This document shows, piece after piece, positions 48,295-59,534 of a DNA stretch of 64,000 nucleotides (its first letter is position 1; each line of letters begins with the position of its first letter). This DNA comes from Desulfobulbaceae bacterium. GTDB lineage: Bacteria > Desulfobacterota > Desulfobulbia > Desulfobulbales > Desulfocapsaceae. The position numbers and the translations under genes were made by a program. The stretch lies in contig QKIH01000053.1 in assembly GCA_003249645.1 (NCBI GenBank), forward strand, positions 1-64,000, written 5' to 3'. The notes below the pieces were generated by a model that ran no database searches, was not told where the DNA came from, and saw only the letters and a program-made list of their open reading frames with translations.

Positions 48295-49518
48295 TCAGCT
48301 GAGAGCTTCCTTGATGCGTTTCATTGCTTTTTCAACATTTTCATAGCTGTTGAATGCGGAAATTCTGATATAACCGTTACCGCAACTGCCGAAACCAGCG
48401 CCAGGAGTACAAACAACACCAGCTTTGTTGAGCAGCATATCAAAAAATGCCCAGGAATCCTGTTTGCCGTCAATCCAGATGTAAGGTGAGTTTACACCGC
48501 CGACAATGTCGTAGCCAAGAGCCGTCATTTCCTTTCTGACCAGAGCGGCATTACGCATGTAATAGTCGACAAGTTCTTTAGCCTGAGCATTTCCTTCTTC
48601 ACTGTAAACTGCAGCCGCAGCACGCTGAACGGGATATGAAACTCCGTTGAATTTGGTACAGTGTCTACGGTTCCAGAGACTGTGGATTGAATGGGATTTG
48701 CCATTTCTGTCATAGGCTACGCACTCTTTCGGGACGACGGTGAAGGCACATCGTGTTCCTGTAAATCCGGCACTTTTAGAAAAACTTCTGAACTCAATAG
48801 CAACTTCTTTGGCACCCTCAATCTCGTAAATAGATTTTGGAAGCTCTTCATCCTGAATAAAAGCCTCATAGGCAGCATCAAATAAGATCAGCGCCTTATT
48901 TTCCCTTGCATAGTCAACCCATACTTTCAGCCCTTCTTTGGTAATCGTTGAGCCGGTCGGGTTGTTTGGAAAACAGAGATAGATGAGATCAACCGGTTCT
49001 TTCGGCAGATCCGGTACGAAATTGTTTTCTTTGGTTGAATCAAGATAAACAATTCCCTTGTATCGGCCGTTTTCAAACATATCGGTTCGTCCGGCCATTA
49101 CGTTGGTGTCAAGATAAACAGGGTATACTGGATCGGGGATTGCAATGGTTATATCCTGACTGAACAGTTCCTGGATATTGCCGGTATCGCACTTGGCTCC
49201 GTCGCTGACGAAGATTTCGTCAGCAGCAATATCGGCTCCGCGTGATTGAAAGTCATTTTCGGCAATAGCCTTGCGTAAAAAATCATATCCCTGTTCAGGG
49301 CCGTATCCTCTAAAAGAAGCGTCATTGGCCATTTCATCAACAGCTGCATGGAAAGCCTCGATACACGCTTTAGGGAGTGAACGGGTTACGTCACCAATTC
49401 CAAGTTTAATGACCTCTTTATCAGGATTGGCCTGCTGAAACGCAGCGACGCGTTTTGCAATGTCAGAAAAGAGATAAGAAGCCTGTAACTTGAGATAGTG
49501 CTCATTAATAGTAATCAT
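48295..49518 (-). CDS. dapL: LL-diaminopimelate aminotransferase
   Basis: [73 protein letters not shown]. Confidence 0.95.
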   Translation of the reverse strand: MITINEHYLKLQASYLFSDIAKRVAAFQQANPDKEVIKLGIGDVTRSLPKACIEAFHAAVDEMANDASFRGYGPEQGYDFLRKAIAENDFQSRGADIAADEIFVSDGAKCDTGNIQELFSQDITIAIPDPVYPVYLDTNVMAGRTDMFENGRYKGIVYLDSTKENNFVPDLPKEPVDLIYLCFPNNPTGSTITKEGLKVWVDYARENKALILFDAAYEAFIQDEELPKSIYEIEGAKEVAIEFRSFSKSAGFTGTRCAFTVVPKECVAYDRNGKSHSIHSLWNRRHCTKFNGVSYPVQRAAAAVYSEEGNAQAKELVDYYMRNAALVRKEMTALGYDIVGGVNSPYIWIDGKQDSWAFFDMLLNKAGVVCTPGAGFGSCGNGYIRISAFNSYENVEKAMKRIKEALS

Positions 49519-49677
49519 CAGTTAAATCTCACCGGGTAATATTTTTAAATGGTTTTTGTCGCATTATCTACTATATATAATGGATCTTGGCGAAATGCCA
49601 TTCAGAATATAATGAGTTGATTTTTAGTGTCAACCAGTAATCAGAAAAACACGAAGCAGACTTAAAAAGGATTGATA

Positions 49678-52296
49678 ATGTCTTCAGATAACCATCGCGT
49701 AAAATATAGAAAAGACTACACACCATGTCCTTATACAATAACCGATATAAAACTTGAATTTTTGCTTAAAGATGCTTTTACACGGGTTAAGGCTAAATCT
49801 TCTTTTATCACCAATCCGAAATCGGTTGAAAATATTGATTCTGTTTATCTCTTTGGAGAGGAGCTTAAGCTCATTTCTATCAAGATGAATGGTATTGAAC
49901 TGAAAGAAAGTTCCTATACTGTTGACGCAAAAGGGATTGAAATCAGGAACCTGCCCGATCAGTTTGATCTTGAAATTGAAACCGAGATTGATCCTGACAG
50001 CAACACTTCGCTTGAAGGGCTTTACCGTTCAAGCGGCAACTACTGTACGCAGTGCGAGGCCGAAGGGTTCAGAAAAATAACCTATTATCTGGACAGACCC
50101 GATGTAATGGCCAGATTCACAACAAAGATTATCGGCAGCAAGGAAAAATGCCCGGTTATGCTATCAAACGGCAATCTTATCGAAGAAGGCAGCTTGAGCG
50201 ATAACCGCCATTATGCAGTCTGGGAAGACCCGTTTCCGAAACCTTCTTATCTCTTTGCTCTGGTGGCCGGCAGGCTTGTCGCCATTGAAGATACATTTAC
50301 TACCATGAGCAGAAGAGATGTAAAACTGCAGATTTTTGTTGAAGAAAGAAACAAAAATTATTGCAAACATGCCATGGTTTCTTTGAAGAAATCAATGAAG
50401 TGGGATGAAGAGGTGTTCGGCCTGGCATACGATCTTGATCGTTACATGATTGTTGCCGTTGACGATTTTAATATGGGAGCGATGGAAAATAAGGGCTTGA
50501 ATATCTTCAATTCAAAATATGTTCTTGCCTCGACCGAAACAGCAACCGATCAGGATTATCTCGGTGTTGAAGGTGTTATTGCCCATGAGTATTTCCATAA
50601 CTGGACTGGAAACCGTGTAACCTGTCGCGACTGGTTTCAGCTCAGCCTCAAAGAGGGATTAACGGTTTTTCGTGATCAGGAGTTTTCCTCTGACATGAAT
50701 TCACGTGCTGTCCAGCGGATTGATGATGTGAAAATCCTGCGTGATCACCAGTTCAGGGAAGATTCCGGCCCGATGGCACATCCGATCCGTCCTGACAGCT
50801 ACGTTGAAATCAATAATTTTTATACGGTCACCGTCTATAACAAAGGTGCTGAAGTAATCCGTATGATTTACACCCTGCTCGGGGCAGACGGTTTCAGAAA
50901 AGGGATGGATCTGTACTTTAAGCGTCATGACGGGCAGGCTGTAACCTGTGATGATTTCGTCGCTGCCATGGCTGATGCAACTGGAGTCGATCTTTCCCAG
51001 TTCAGTCTCTGGTACTCTCAATCCGGCACACCTGAACTTACCATCGAGGAACGTTGGAATGAGGAGAAAAAGGAGTTGTCCCTGCTTATCAGTCAATTCT
51101 GTCCGGACACCCCCGGACAAACTGATAAAAAGCCGTATCACATGCCCCTGCGCATCTGTCTGTTAGGTGGCGACGGCTCTCCGCTTGAAGAAGAAACAAT
51201 TCTTCATCTCAAGTGGGCCGAACAGAAGTTCACTTTCAAAAACCTTACAGAGAAACCTGTGGTTTCCTTTAACCGTTCTTTTTCGGCACCCGTTAAAGTT
51301 AAGGCTTTTCAATCCTCTGAAGATCTTGCCTTTCTCATGGCTCATGACAACGATGAGTTCAATAGATGGGAGGCCTCCCAGGTCCTTGCTTTAGAGCAGA
51401 TCCTCAAGGCGTACTATCAGACAGAAAAAAATGCTGCTGTTGTGGTGGACCCTCTCTTCATTAAAGGAATTAAAGCGAACCTTAATGACAAGGTGAGTGA
51501 CAAATCACTTCTCGCACAGGCGATAACTCTTCCATCCGAGATGTATCTTACCCAGCATCTGGTGGAAATAGATCCGGCCTGTCTTCATACAGCAAGAAAA
51601 GAAGTGATCCGGCAGATTGTTGATGCGCTTGAAGCAGATTTCCTTGATGTTTTTGATTCAAACCTTGAGCAGGGGGAGTATAAAATCGACAACGAATCAA
51701 TAGGTAGAAGGCGGCTGAGAAACTGCTGCCTCAACTATTTAATGAGCAGAAGACAGGGGGCGGATGCCTATCTTGAACGTTGTTACGGCCAGTTTGTTGG
51801 AGCCGGCAATATGACCGATCAGGTCGCAGCTCTGAAAGAGCTTGCCGATCTCGATGATTGTGAGGTGAGGAGCAAGGTTCTCGATTCGTTTTATAAAAAA
51901 TGGAACAAAGATCCTCTGGTCATGGATAAATGGTTTACGCTGCAGGCGTTTTCAAGCCGTAAAAATTGCCTGCAGGATGTTATTGTGCTCATGGATAACC
52001 CAAGCTTTTCACTGGATAACCCAAACAAGGTACGTGCATTGATCGGAGCGTTCTGTTCTGGCAATCATGTTCGGTTTCATGATGAGAAGGGAAGGGGATA
52101 TCAATTTCTTGCAGACCAGATCATCAAACTTAATTCGAAAAATCCGCAAATAGCTGCGCGAATGCTGAGCCCGCTGACCACCTGGAAACGATATAAAAAG
52201 GAATATAGCGACTTGATGAAATCCCAGCTCATCCGTATCTCAGAGACAGAAAACATTTCGGCGGATGTCTATGAGATTGTGAAAAAAAGTCTCTGA
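49678..52296 (+). CDS. pepN: Aminopeptidase N (M1 family)
   Basis: GAMENKGLNIFN, VIAHEYFHNWTGNRVTCRDWFQLSLKEGLTVFRDQEF. Confidence 0.96.
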   Translation: MSSDNHRVKYRKDYTPCPYTITDIKLEFLLKDAFTRVKAKSSFITNPKSVENIDSVYLFGEELKLISIKMNGIELKESSYTVDAKGIEIRNLPDQFDLEIETEIDPDSNTSLEGLYRSSGNYCTQCEAEGFRKITYYLDRPDVMARFTTKIIGSKEKCPVMLSNGNLIEEGSLSDNRHYAVWEDPFPKPSYLFALVAGRLVAIEDTFTTMSRRDVKLQIFVEERNKNYCKHAMVSLKKSMKWDEEVFGLAYDLDRYMIVAVDDFNMGAMENKGLNIFNSKYVLASTETATDQDYLGVEGVIAHEYFHNWTGNRVTCRDWFQLSLKEGLTVFRDQEFSSDMNSRAVQRIDDVKILRDHQFREDSGPMAHPIRPDSYVEINNFYTVTVYNKGAEVIRMIYTLLGADGFRKGMDLYFKRHDGQAVTCDDFVAAMADATGVDLSQFSLWYSQSGTPELTIEERWNEEKKELSLLISQFCPDTPGQTDKKPYHMPLRICLLGGDGSPLEEETILHLKWAEQKFTFKNLTEKPVVSFNRSFSAPVKVKAFQSSEDLAFLMAHDNDEFNRWEASQVLALEQILKAYYQTEKNAAVVVDPLFIKGIKANLNDKVSDKSLLAQAITLPSEMYLTQHLVEIDPACLHTARKEVIRQIVDALEADFLDVFDSNLEQGEYKIDNESIGRRRLRNCCLNYLMSRRQGADAYLERCYGQFVGAGNMTDQVAALKELADLDDCEVRSKVLDSFYKKWNKDPLVMDKWFTLQAFSSRKNCLQDVIVLMDNPSFSLDNPNKVRALIGAFCSGNHVRFHDEKGRGYQFLADQIIKLNSKNPQIAARMLSPLTTWKRYKKEYSDLMKSQLIRISETENISADVYEIVKKSL

Positions 52297-52298
52297 TT

Positions 52299-52577
52299 CT
52301 AGTCTCTTTTGTGACAGAAAAGACAGCGATATTTGGGTGGATGTTTCTCAGAAAGTGGTGCGATGCCATTTTCTGAGTGACATTGTGCACAGCTTTTTTC
52401 TGCCTCTTTCTTTGATTCTATCTTATAAAAAGGCTCGTGAGTCTCATCATGTGGAAGTTTCGGCGTTGTTTCAGCCGGGGCTTTCAGTAAGAAGAAGAGC
52501 AGGGCTGCGGCAACGATGATAAATAAAATGTGCAGACCATTTTGTCTGGCTCTGCTTTTTGGTTTGTCTGTACTCAT
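52299..52577 (-). CDS. Small membrane-anchored diheme c-type cytochrome
   Basis: N-terminal TM, two CXXCH motifs (CAQCH, CLFCH). Confidence 0.8.
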   Translation of the reverse strand: MSTDKPKSRARQNGLHILFIIVAAALLFFLLKAPAETTPKLPHDETHEPFYKIESKKEAEKSCAQCHSENGIAPLSEKHPPKYRCLFCHKRD

Positions 52578-53617
52578 TATTTTGTCAATTCCAATTTTTC
52601 AAAGCCGATCAAACCAAGTCGCAGGGCCGCGATCATGAGTTCAGGCAGGACATGCTTTTTAAATGAAGATTTCCTAGTAATATCAACCATATGCTTGTGA
52701 GATGACCACTTCTGAACAAGGCCTGGATAAAGGCGAGGGTATCTTTTCGGTTCCCTAAGGTGCTTTGCCAGAAAATCCCCCATCAATATTGCCGCATTTA
52801 TTCCTTCACCGGTAAGTGCTGATGTCATGCCGGCAGCTTCTCCGATCAGATACATGTTACCAAAATTCCATCCCTGATAATCATAGCTTATGCGTCTGGC
52901 TTTTACCGAGATATTCTCTGTCTGATACCCTCTGTGAGAAGCCCAGTTGATAAGGTTTGCTTTCAATTGTGCCGGTTTTAATACCCGTTTATCACAGTAA
53001 GCACCAATTGAAACTGTATCACGATGGGGAAAAATCCAGGCATAGCCATTGTCAAAATATTCAGGAGCAAAATGCCATTCCATCTTGTTAACTTTCTGGT
53101 CAAGGATGAAATGAATCCCTATGCCGAAATCCCGTACAGGAATTCCAAGATGCTTTCTGACAATGGAGCTTGCACCGTCAGCTCCGATAAGGGATTTATA
53201 CTGGATAATATCGACTTCCTTGGTGATGCTATTCCGGGTTGCGACATGATGAGAAGTAATCTTTGAGACCATGGTGTTGAGCCGAATCTCGACGCCTAAC
53301 TTTCTTGCCTGGTTTGCCATGTAGCTGCCAAGCTCTTCTCTGTCAATGGTAGCCAGCATGGGCTCAGCCGAAACAAGCTCAACTTCCTGAAGAGGGGTGA
53401 AGAGCTTTTGAGCGTGAAATTTGCGTTGGATAATATCTTCAGGCAGGTTCTGAAGCTGTCCGTTCCAGGTTATGCCCCCGGCACAGATTTTTTTTCCAAT
53501 GGAGGGGTTACGCTCAAAAATAATAACATACTCACCGGCCCTGGCAAGCTCTTTGCCGCATTCCAGCCCGGCAGGGCCTGCCCCGACGATAACAATGGGT
53601 AGCTTGTCAAATGGCAT
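52577..53617 (-). CDS. Geranylgeranyl reductase-family FAD-dependent oxidoreductase
   Basis: PIVIVGAGPAGLECGKELARAG, ADGASSIVRKHLG, YLIGEAAGMTSALTGEGINAAI. Confidence 0.88.
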   Translation of the reverse strand: MPFDKLPIVIVGAGPAGLECGKELARAGEYVIIFERNPSIGKKICAGGITWNGQLQNLPEDIIQRKFHAQKLFTPLQEVELVSAEPMLATIDREELGSYMANQARKLGVEIRLNTMVSKITSHHVATRNSITKEVDIIQYKSLIGADGASSIVRKHLGIPVRDFGIGIHFILDQKVNKMEWHFAPEYFDNGYAWIFPHRDTVSIGAYCDKRVLKPAQLKANLINWASHRGYQTENISVKARRISYDYQGWNFGNMYLIGEAAGMTSALTGEGINAAILMGDFLAKHLREPKRYPRLYPGLVQKWSSHKHMVDITRKSSFKKHVLPELMIAALRLGLIGFEKLELTK

Positions 53618-53646
53618 ATGGAATTGTTATATCACGCGCTGAGAGA

Positions 53647-54420
53647 TTATTTTTTTGTTTCTGACAAAAATGCGGCTTTGGCATATTCGCGGTTTAATCT
53701 TGCAATGTTTCTGATCGATATCGACTTCGGACAGACAGCTTCACATTCTTTCGCGTTGCTGCAGTTGCCGAAACCTTCCTTATCCATAGCATCTATCATG
53801 GCAAGAGCCCTTGAATGTCTTTCCGGCGCCCCCTGAGGAAGCAGGCAGAGCTGAGATATCTTTGCACCAGTAAACAGCATGGCAGCACCATTAGGACAGC
53901 TTGCAACGCAGGCCCCACACCCGATACATGCCGCGGCATCCATGGCAAGTTCTGCTTTGTCTGAAGGTATCAAGATAGAGTTGCCGTCGATTGCCCCCCC
54001 GGTATTAGTTGAAACATAACCGCCAGACTGAATAATGCGGTCAAAAGCGGATCTGTCTATCATTAAATCCCTTTTGACGGGAAAGGCTCTTGAGCGGAAC
54101 GGTTCTATAACAAGCGTATCTCCGGTGGAAAAGTTCCTCATGTGAAGTTGGCATAAGGTGGTTGCCTTTTCCGGGCCGTGTGCAACGCCGTCAATGACAG
54201 CCCCGCACATTCCACAAATGCCTTCACGACAGTCATGATCAAAAGCAACCGGAATCTTCCCCTCTCTGGTGAGTTTCTCGTTGAGAACATCAAGCATTTC
54301 GAGGAAAGAGGAGTCGGTGGAAATATTGTTGAGCTGATATATCTCAAATTCTCCGAGTGAATCGTTATCTTTCTGCCGCCAGATATTAAGGGTGAGGTCT
54401 ATGGTAGCCATAATTTTCAT
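53647..54420 (-). CDS. frdB: Succinate dehydrogenase/fumarate reductase iron-sulfur subunit
   Basis: [51 protein letters not shown]. Confidence 0.95.
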   Translation of the reverse strand: MKIMATIDLTLNIWRQKDNDSLGEFEIYQLNNISTDSSFLEMLDVLNEKLTREGKIPVAFDHDCREGICGMCGAVIDGVAHGPEKATTLCQLHMRNFSTGDTLVIEPFRSRAFPVKRDLMIDRSAFDRIIQSGGYVSTNTGGAIDGNSILIPSDKAELAMDAAACIGCGACVASCPNGAAMLFTGAKISQLCLLPQGAPERHSRALAMIDAMDKEGFGNCSNAKECEAVCPKSISIRNIARLNREYAKAAFLSETKK

Positions 54421-54433
54421 TTCGTCGATAAAA

Positions 54434-56362
54434 TTATTTATAACTGCGTTGACTTGGAGTCACATTCTCGAAAGTCAGCTCTTCTTTGTGAAATAACGGT
54501 TCTTTATCGTCTCCCTGATATTCCCAGACTGCAACGTGTGAATAGTTCTGGTCATCACGTTTTGCTTCATGTTCTTTGGTCTGACTCTCCTCGCGAAGAT
54601 GGCAGCCGCAGGATTCTTCTCTGGTCAGCGCATCGCGAATCATGATCTCGCCAAACTCAAGGAAATCAGCGACCCTGCCTGCCCGTTCGAGGCTCTGGTT
54701 GAGATCATTTCCTTTGCCCGGGATATACACTCTGTCCCAGAATTCATCTCTGATTTTCGGCAATTCTTCAAGGGCTTTGGAAAGATCTTCCTTATTTCTT
54801 GCCATGCCGCAGTTATCCCATAACAACAAGCCGAGTTTCTTATGGATGTCATCAACAGTGATATGATCCTTAAAACCTTCATAGCTGTTTTTGAGCAGTT
54901 TATGAATCCGGTCGCCGACATTGTGTTTTGCTTCTCCAAATTCCTCCCGATCAGAACAAACCGTGCCAAGTTCTGTTGAACCGAAATAGTTGGCCAATGT
55001 ATTGCCGATGATGAAATAACCGTCAGCCAAACCCTGCATAAGGGCGCTGGCTCCAAGTCTGTTTGCGCCGTGATCGGAGAAATTTGATTCGCCGAGTGCA
55101 AACAGGCCGGGAATCGTCGTCATCAAGTTATAGTCAACCCAGAGACCGCCCATGGTGTAGTGAACAGCAGGGTAGATCATCATCGGTTCTTTTTGGGGAT
55201 CAGTATCTGTGATCTTCTCATACATCTGAAAAAGGTTACCGTATTTTTTTAATATGGTGTTTCCTCCGTCACGCTTGATAGCGTCGGCAAAATCAAGATA
55301 AACCGCCAGACCGGTTGTCCCCACTCCTTTGCCTGCATCACATTGCTCCTTGGCATTTCTGGAGGCAACATCACGAGGCACGAGGTTTCCGAAGGAGGGG
55401 TATTTCTTTTCAAGATAATAATCCCGCTCGTTCTCCGGAATATCAGCAGGTTTTCTTTCGTCCTTTGCTTTTACAGGAACCCAAACCCGTCCGTCATTTC
55501 TCAAACTCTCACTCATCAGCGTGAGCTTTGACTGGTAGGTGCCGTGGACTGGAATACAGGTTGGATGAATCTGAACAAAACATGGATTTGCGAAACCGGC
55601 TCCGTGCTTGTAGGCCCGCCAAGCAGCCGTAACATTGGATGACATGGCATTGGTAGAGAGAAAATAGGCGTTGCCATAACCGCCGGTTGCCAGAATAACC
55701 GCATCGGCATGATGTTTTTCAAGCTCTCCGTTCTTCATGTTGCGGGTGATAATACCGCGGGCCTTACCGTCAACGACGACAAGATCCATCATCTCACGCC
55801 GGGTATACATTTTTACCTTTCCGGAGTGAATTTGTCTGGAAAGCGCTCCGTAGGCTCCAAGCAGCAACTGCTGTCCTGTCTGACCACGGGCATAAAATGT
55901 CCTGCTCACCTGGGCCCCGCCAAACGAACGATTGGCAAGTGTGCCGCCATATTCTCTGGCAAAGGGGACCCCTTGCGCAACGCACTGATCGATAATGTTG
56001 TTGCTCACCTGAGCAAGACGATACACATTTGCTTCACGAGATCTGAAGTCACCGCCTTTTATGGTGTCATAAAAAAGCCTGAAGACTGAGTCGCCATCAT
56101 TCTGATAGTTTTTTGCAGCATTTATACCGCCTTGTGCAGCAATGGAATGGGCTCGTCTTGGACTGTCCTGAAGGCAGAAGGTTGAAACGTTATAACCCTG
56201 TTCTGCAAGTGTTGCTGAAGCTGAAGCACCAGCAAGGCCTGTTCCGACTATGATTACCGTAAACTTTCTCCGGTTGGCCGGATTGACAAGCTTTGAAGAA
56301 AACCTGTGGTTGTCCCATTTTTCAGCTAATGGCCCTGATGGTATGTTGGCATTAAGATCCAT
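54434..56362 (-). CDS. frdA: Succinate dehydrogenase/fumarate reductase flavoprotein subunit
   Basis: [64 protein letters not shown]. Confidence 0.96.
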   Translation of the reverse strand: MDLNANIPSGPLAEKWDNHRFSSKLVNPANRRKFTVIIVGTGLAGASASATLAEQGYNVSTFCLQDSPRRAHSIAAQGGINAAKNYQNDGDSVFRLFYDTIKGGDFRSREANVYRLAQVSNNIIDQCVAQGVPFAREYGGTLANRSFGGAQVSRTFYARGQTGQQLLLGAYGALSRQIHSGKVKMYTRREMMDLVVVDGKARGIITRNMKNGELEKHHADAVILATGGYGNAYFLSTNAMSSNVTAAWRAYKHGAGFANPCFVQIHPTCIPVHGTYQSKLTLMSESLRNDGRVWVPVKAKDERKPADIPENERDYYLEKKYPSFGNLVPRDVASRNAKEQCDAGKGVGTTGLAVYLDFADAIKRDGGNTILKKYGNLFQMYEKITDTDPQKEPMMIYPAVHYTMGGLWVDYNLMTTIPGLFALGESNFSDHGANRLGASALMQGLADGYFIIGNTLANYFGSTELGTVCSDREEFGEAKHNVGDRIHKLLKNSYEGFKDHITVDDIHKKLGLLLWDNCGMARNKEDLSKALEELPKIRDEFWDRVYIPGKGNDLNQSLERAGRVADFLEFGEIMIRDALTREESCGCHLREESQTKEHEAKRDDQNYSHVAVWEYQGDDKEPLFHKEELTFENVTPSQRSYK

Positions 56363-56406
56363 AGGTGTATCTCTTTATAATAATTGGTTACAGGATAGCA
56401 GGTTAA

Positions 56407-57054
56407 TTAGTAACTTGATCCAAGACCCGTCATGAAATACAGCGGTATTCCGGCAAAAAACAGAAAAAAGAACACCGAAAAAAACAAAGAAAGCGAACTT
56501 ATCAACTTGTTATATCGGGGATGATTAACACCGAAGGTCTGCAGCATGCTCCAAAAGCCGTGGCTGAGGTGAAGGCCGAGCACTGAAAATGCTATGATAT
56601 AAAAACTTCCATAAAAAAAACCGCCGAGCAGTTCTTTAACAAGTTCAGAGATAGGTTCATGTTCATCCCTGAATGTAAAGCCAGCTACATGAACCAGTAG
56701 GAAGACGAGAATGAATAGACCGCTGAAGATCATGGTGCGCGATGCCAGAGAGTTCTCAACTACACGCTTTGTAACAGCATAACGGCTATCGCCTTCCTCA
56801 CGATTTTTGAAATACAGGTTTAATCCGAAACCAACATGAAGGCTGACAATAATCAGCAGACTTATGCTGAAAAGATAGACAATAACAGGGAAGCTGTGCA
56901 GCGTGTCGGCGTAATGTTGAAAATGGCTGCTGCCAAGATAAATCGTTGAGTTGCCCATGACATGGGTGCAGAGGAAAAGGAACAGCAGCATCCCTGTGAA
57001 TGCCATGATCATTTTTTTTCCGATAGACGACTGAAAGAATCTGACAATCCACAT
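56407..57054 (-). CDS. frdC: Succinate dehydrogenase/fumarate reductase cytochrome b subunit
   Basis: Five-TM type b558-like sequence (IGKKMIMAFTGMLLFLFLCTHVMGN, conserved His residues); operon position. Confidence 0.9.
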   Translation of the reverse strand: MWIVRFFQSSIGKKMIMAFTGMLLFLFLCTHVMGNSTIYLGSSHFQHYADTLHSFPVIVYLFSISLLIIVSLHVGFGLNLYFKNREEGDSRYAVTKRVVENSLASRTMIFSGLFILVFLLVHVAGFTFRDEHEPISELVKELLGGFFYGSFYIIAFSVLGLHLSHGFWSMLQTFGVNHPRYNKLISSLSLFFSVFFFLFFAGIPLYFMTGLGSSY

Positions 57055-57217
57055 ACGAACACCTTTTCTTTTGATATTTAAAGGAGATCTGATAATGAAT
57101 ATTACTCGTTCATTGTATAGGAAATTGAAAAAATTTAAAGTGTTGTTTAATAAAATTTAACAATTCAAGTTTTATCTTAACAAACAGAACAAGAACATAT
57201 ATTAATAGCTCTGCTTT

Positions 57218-57901
57218 TTGAATCTCATGAATATGGAGTTATGCATGCAATACGCAGGTTTTATTTTTGATCTTGACGGCACCTTATTGGATACTCTTGA
57301 TGATCTCGCCTACACCGGCAATATGGTGTTAAGCGAATTCGGTTTTCCAACCCACGAAACTGAAGCATATCGGTATCTTGTCGGCAACGGCCTGAGGGTT
57401 CTGTTTGAAAAGGCAACACCCGACAATACTTCCGACAAAGATATCATACGCTGTTGTCTTATGTTTGGACAAGTGTACGAAAAGACATGGAATCGGGTGA
57501 CCAAACCGTATCAGGGCATAAACAAGATGCTTTGCCAGCTGAAAGAAAAAAACATCAAACTTGCGGTTCTTTCAAACAAACCCGATCGTTTTACTCAGAC
57601 ATACATTTCTCACTTCTGGTCTGACGATATTTTTAATTTCGGCTTCGGTCAGCGAGAGAACATTCCTAAAAAACCTGATCCAGCTGGAATTTTTGAGATT
57701 GCCGAGCTTATGAAGTTAACAAGAGAGCAACTCGTATATGTCGGAGACTCCTCTGTCGATATGCAGACCGGGAAAAACAGCGGCGTCTTTACTGTAGGAG
57801 TGAGCTGGGGGTTTAGAAGCGTTGAAGAATTGCAGCAGAATGGTGCAGATATAATAATAGAAGATCCTATGGAGTTGCTACAATATGCAGGAAGTTATTA
57901 A
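57218..57901 (+). CDS. gph: HAD-family phosphoglycolate phosphatase-like
   Basis: FIFDLDGTLLDTLDD, AVLSNKPDRF, VYVGDSSVDMQTGKN; start may be ATG 57230 or 57242. Confidence 0.88.
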   Translation: MNLMNMELCMQYAGFIFDLDGTLLDTLDDLAYTGNMVLSEFGFPTHETEAYRYLVGNGLRVLFEKATPDNTSDKDIIRCCLMFGQVYEKTWNRVTKPYQGINKMLCQLKEKNIKLAVLSNKPDRFTQTYISHFWSDDIFNFGFGQRENIPKKPDPAGIFEIAELMKLTREQLVYVGDSSVDMQTGKNSGVFTVGVSWGFRSVEELQQNGADIIIEDPMELLQYAGSY

Positions 57902-59492
57902 TTTTTTTAACGATTATTCATTTTATTTCGTTCCGCCGCTTGTCGGAGCATTTATTGGTTATCTGACCAATAAAATTGCAATCAAGATGCTTTTCAGGCC
58001 GCTAAAGCCATGGAAAATTATGGGAATAAGGATGCCGATGACCCCAGGTGTTATTCCATCAAAAAGACATGAGCTTTCCCGTAATATGGGACAGATGGTC
58101 GGTGATCATTTGCTTACCAGCAAAGAGATCGGCAAGGCTTTGAAAAAAGAGTCCTTTCAAAGGCATCTTTATTCACTTACTGAGAGCAGGGTAGGGGCAA
58201 TACTCGATAAAGATCTGGGGCCGCTGCCGACTATTATTCCTCATCGATTCAGTGCGTATTTTGATGTTGCCCTGACCACAGTGAAATATCAGATCAAAGA
58301 CCAGATAATCTCCTATATCCAGGACGATGCATTTGAAAAAACAGTAAAGAGTGAAATAGAGAAGAATCTGGATGAGCTGCTTTGTCAGGATTTTCATACC
58401 ATTGTTCATCCTGATGAACAGCAACAGCTTTTTCTTTTCCTGGAAAACAAGATTGATCTCTTTATCAACTCGGATGTCGCTGAAAAATTTGTTGGCAATC
58501 TGGTCAGAAAAAAGATCTACGGTGTTTTGCAACAGGGCATGAGTATCTCTGATTTCAGGCTTACTGGTGCTGACACCATTGTTAACTCTATTGTTAAAGA
58601 TCAGACACCGCAAATACTTGAAGGGCTTGGCCGGATGCTCAATGAGCCGATGATTCAGGACAGGATTGTCGAAGGGGCTCAGCAGGTTGTGCAGAAGTTC
58701 ATAGCCGGTCTCGGGCCGATGGGAGCAATGGCCGGGAATATTCTGACAAAACAGCTTATTGAGCAGAAGGTAAAAGAATATCTTGCTGAAAAAGAAGACG
58801 ATATTATGCGAGGCGTTACCAGCACCATGGTGACTGAAAAATTTGAAAAACTTATTAATGATCGCCTTAAACAATTCTCTTCCACACCAATAGTCAATCT
58901 GTTACCGAAGAACTGTGATGACGAGGTTGAATCTTTCTGTGCAAGTATTGGCAGCACTGCTGTTTCTGCGATTCGGGATAAAAAGAATGTCGCAGCGATT
59001 GCTGACAGCATGAATGATAAACTGATCGATTATATGACTACCAATCCTAGCTTGAAAGATGTCCTGGAAAGAGGATTGGGGAAAGATAACCTCCACGCTG
59101 TTCGTGCTTGGCTGGTAGAAGAGCTGGTTAAGATATTCAGATCGAAAAACACCTTGAAAACTATTGAAGGGATGTCCGCACAGCTCATTGACAATCTCAT
59201 TGAAAGACCGATTGGGAAGCTTTCCAGACTGCTCCCGGCAGGAGTTCGGGACGGAATGTATGCGTCGCTGACAAAGCTTACGAGTGATATGCTTGAAAAC
59301 GAAGTGCCTGGATTGGTTAAGTCACTTAAAATTCAGGCGATAGTCACCGAAAAGATTGATTCATTAGACCTTCTGAATCTGGAAAAACTGCTCCTTTCAA
59401 TCATGGAGGAACAGTTTAAATACATCAACCTCTTCGGTGCACTGCTTGGTTTTATGATCGGTTGCTTAAATCTTCTGCTAGTCTTGAGATGA
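57885..59492 (+). CDS. DUF445 family membrane protein
   Basis: VPPLVGAFIGYLTNKIAIKMLFRPLKPW...MTPGVIPSKRHELSRNMGQMVGDHLL; C-terminal TM LGFMIGCLNLLLVL. Confidence 0.9.
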   Translation: MQEVINFFNDYSFYFVPPLVGAFIGYLTNKIAIKMLFRPLKPWKIMGIRMPMTPGVIPSKRHELSRNMGQMVGDHLLTSKEIGKALKKESFQRHLYSLTESRVGAILDKDLGPLPTIIPHRFSAYFDVALTTVKYQIKDQIISYIQDDAFEKTVKSEIEKNLDELLCQDFHTIVHPDEQQQLFLFLENKIDLFINSDVAEKFVGNLVRKKIYGVLQQGMSISDFRLTGADTIVNSIVKDQTPQILEGLGRMLNEPMIQDRIVEGAQQVVQKFIAGLGPMGAMAGNILTKQLIEQKVKEYLAEKEDDIMRGVTSTMVTEKFEKLINDRLKQFSSTPIVNLLPKNCDDEVESFCASIGSTAVSAIRDKKNVAAIADSMNDKLIDYMTTNPSLKDVLERGLGKDNLHAVRAWLVEELVKIFRSKNTLKTIEGMSAQLIDNLIERPIGKLSRLLPAGVRDGMYASLTKLTSDMLENEVPGLVKSLKIQAIVTEKIDSLDLLNLEKLLLSIMEEQFKYINLFGALLGFMIGCLNLLLVLR

Positions 59493-59497
59493 ATAAG

Positions 59498-59534
59498 ACA
59501 ACGCCGCAAAGGATTACTCGTCTTGCGGCGTTGT
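59498..59534. terminator. GC-rich hairpin between convergent DUF445 and SagB-like genes
   Basis: Perfect 12-bp stem ACAACGCCGCAA/TTGCGGCGTTGT; overlaps 3' end of sagB-like gene; poor T-run. Confidence 0.6.

Noticed and set aside
48281-48303. Second palindrome CTCAGCTGAT-TAA-ATCAGCTGAG at the dapL 3' end
   Set aside because: Overlaps the dapL stop codon and lies next to a clear terminator; no T-run, so probably incidental
58173-58874. 233-aa minus-strand ORF
   Set aside because: Antisense to the DUF445 coding sequence; no domain recognised
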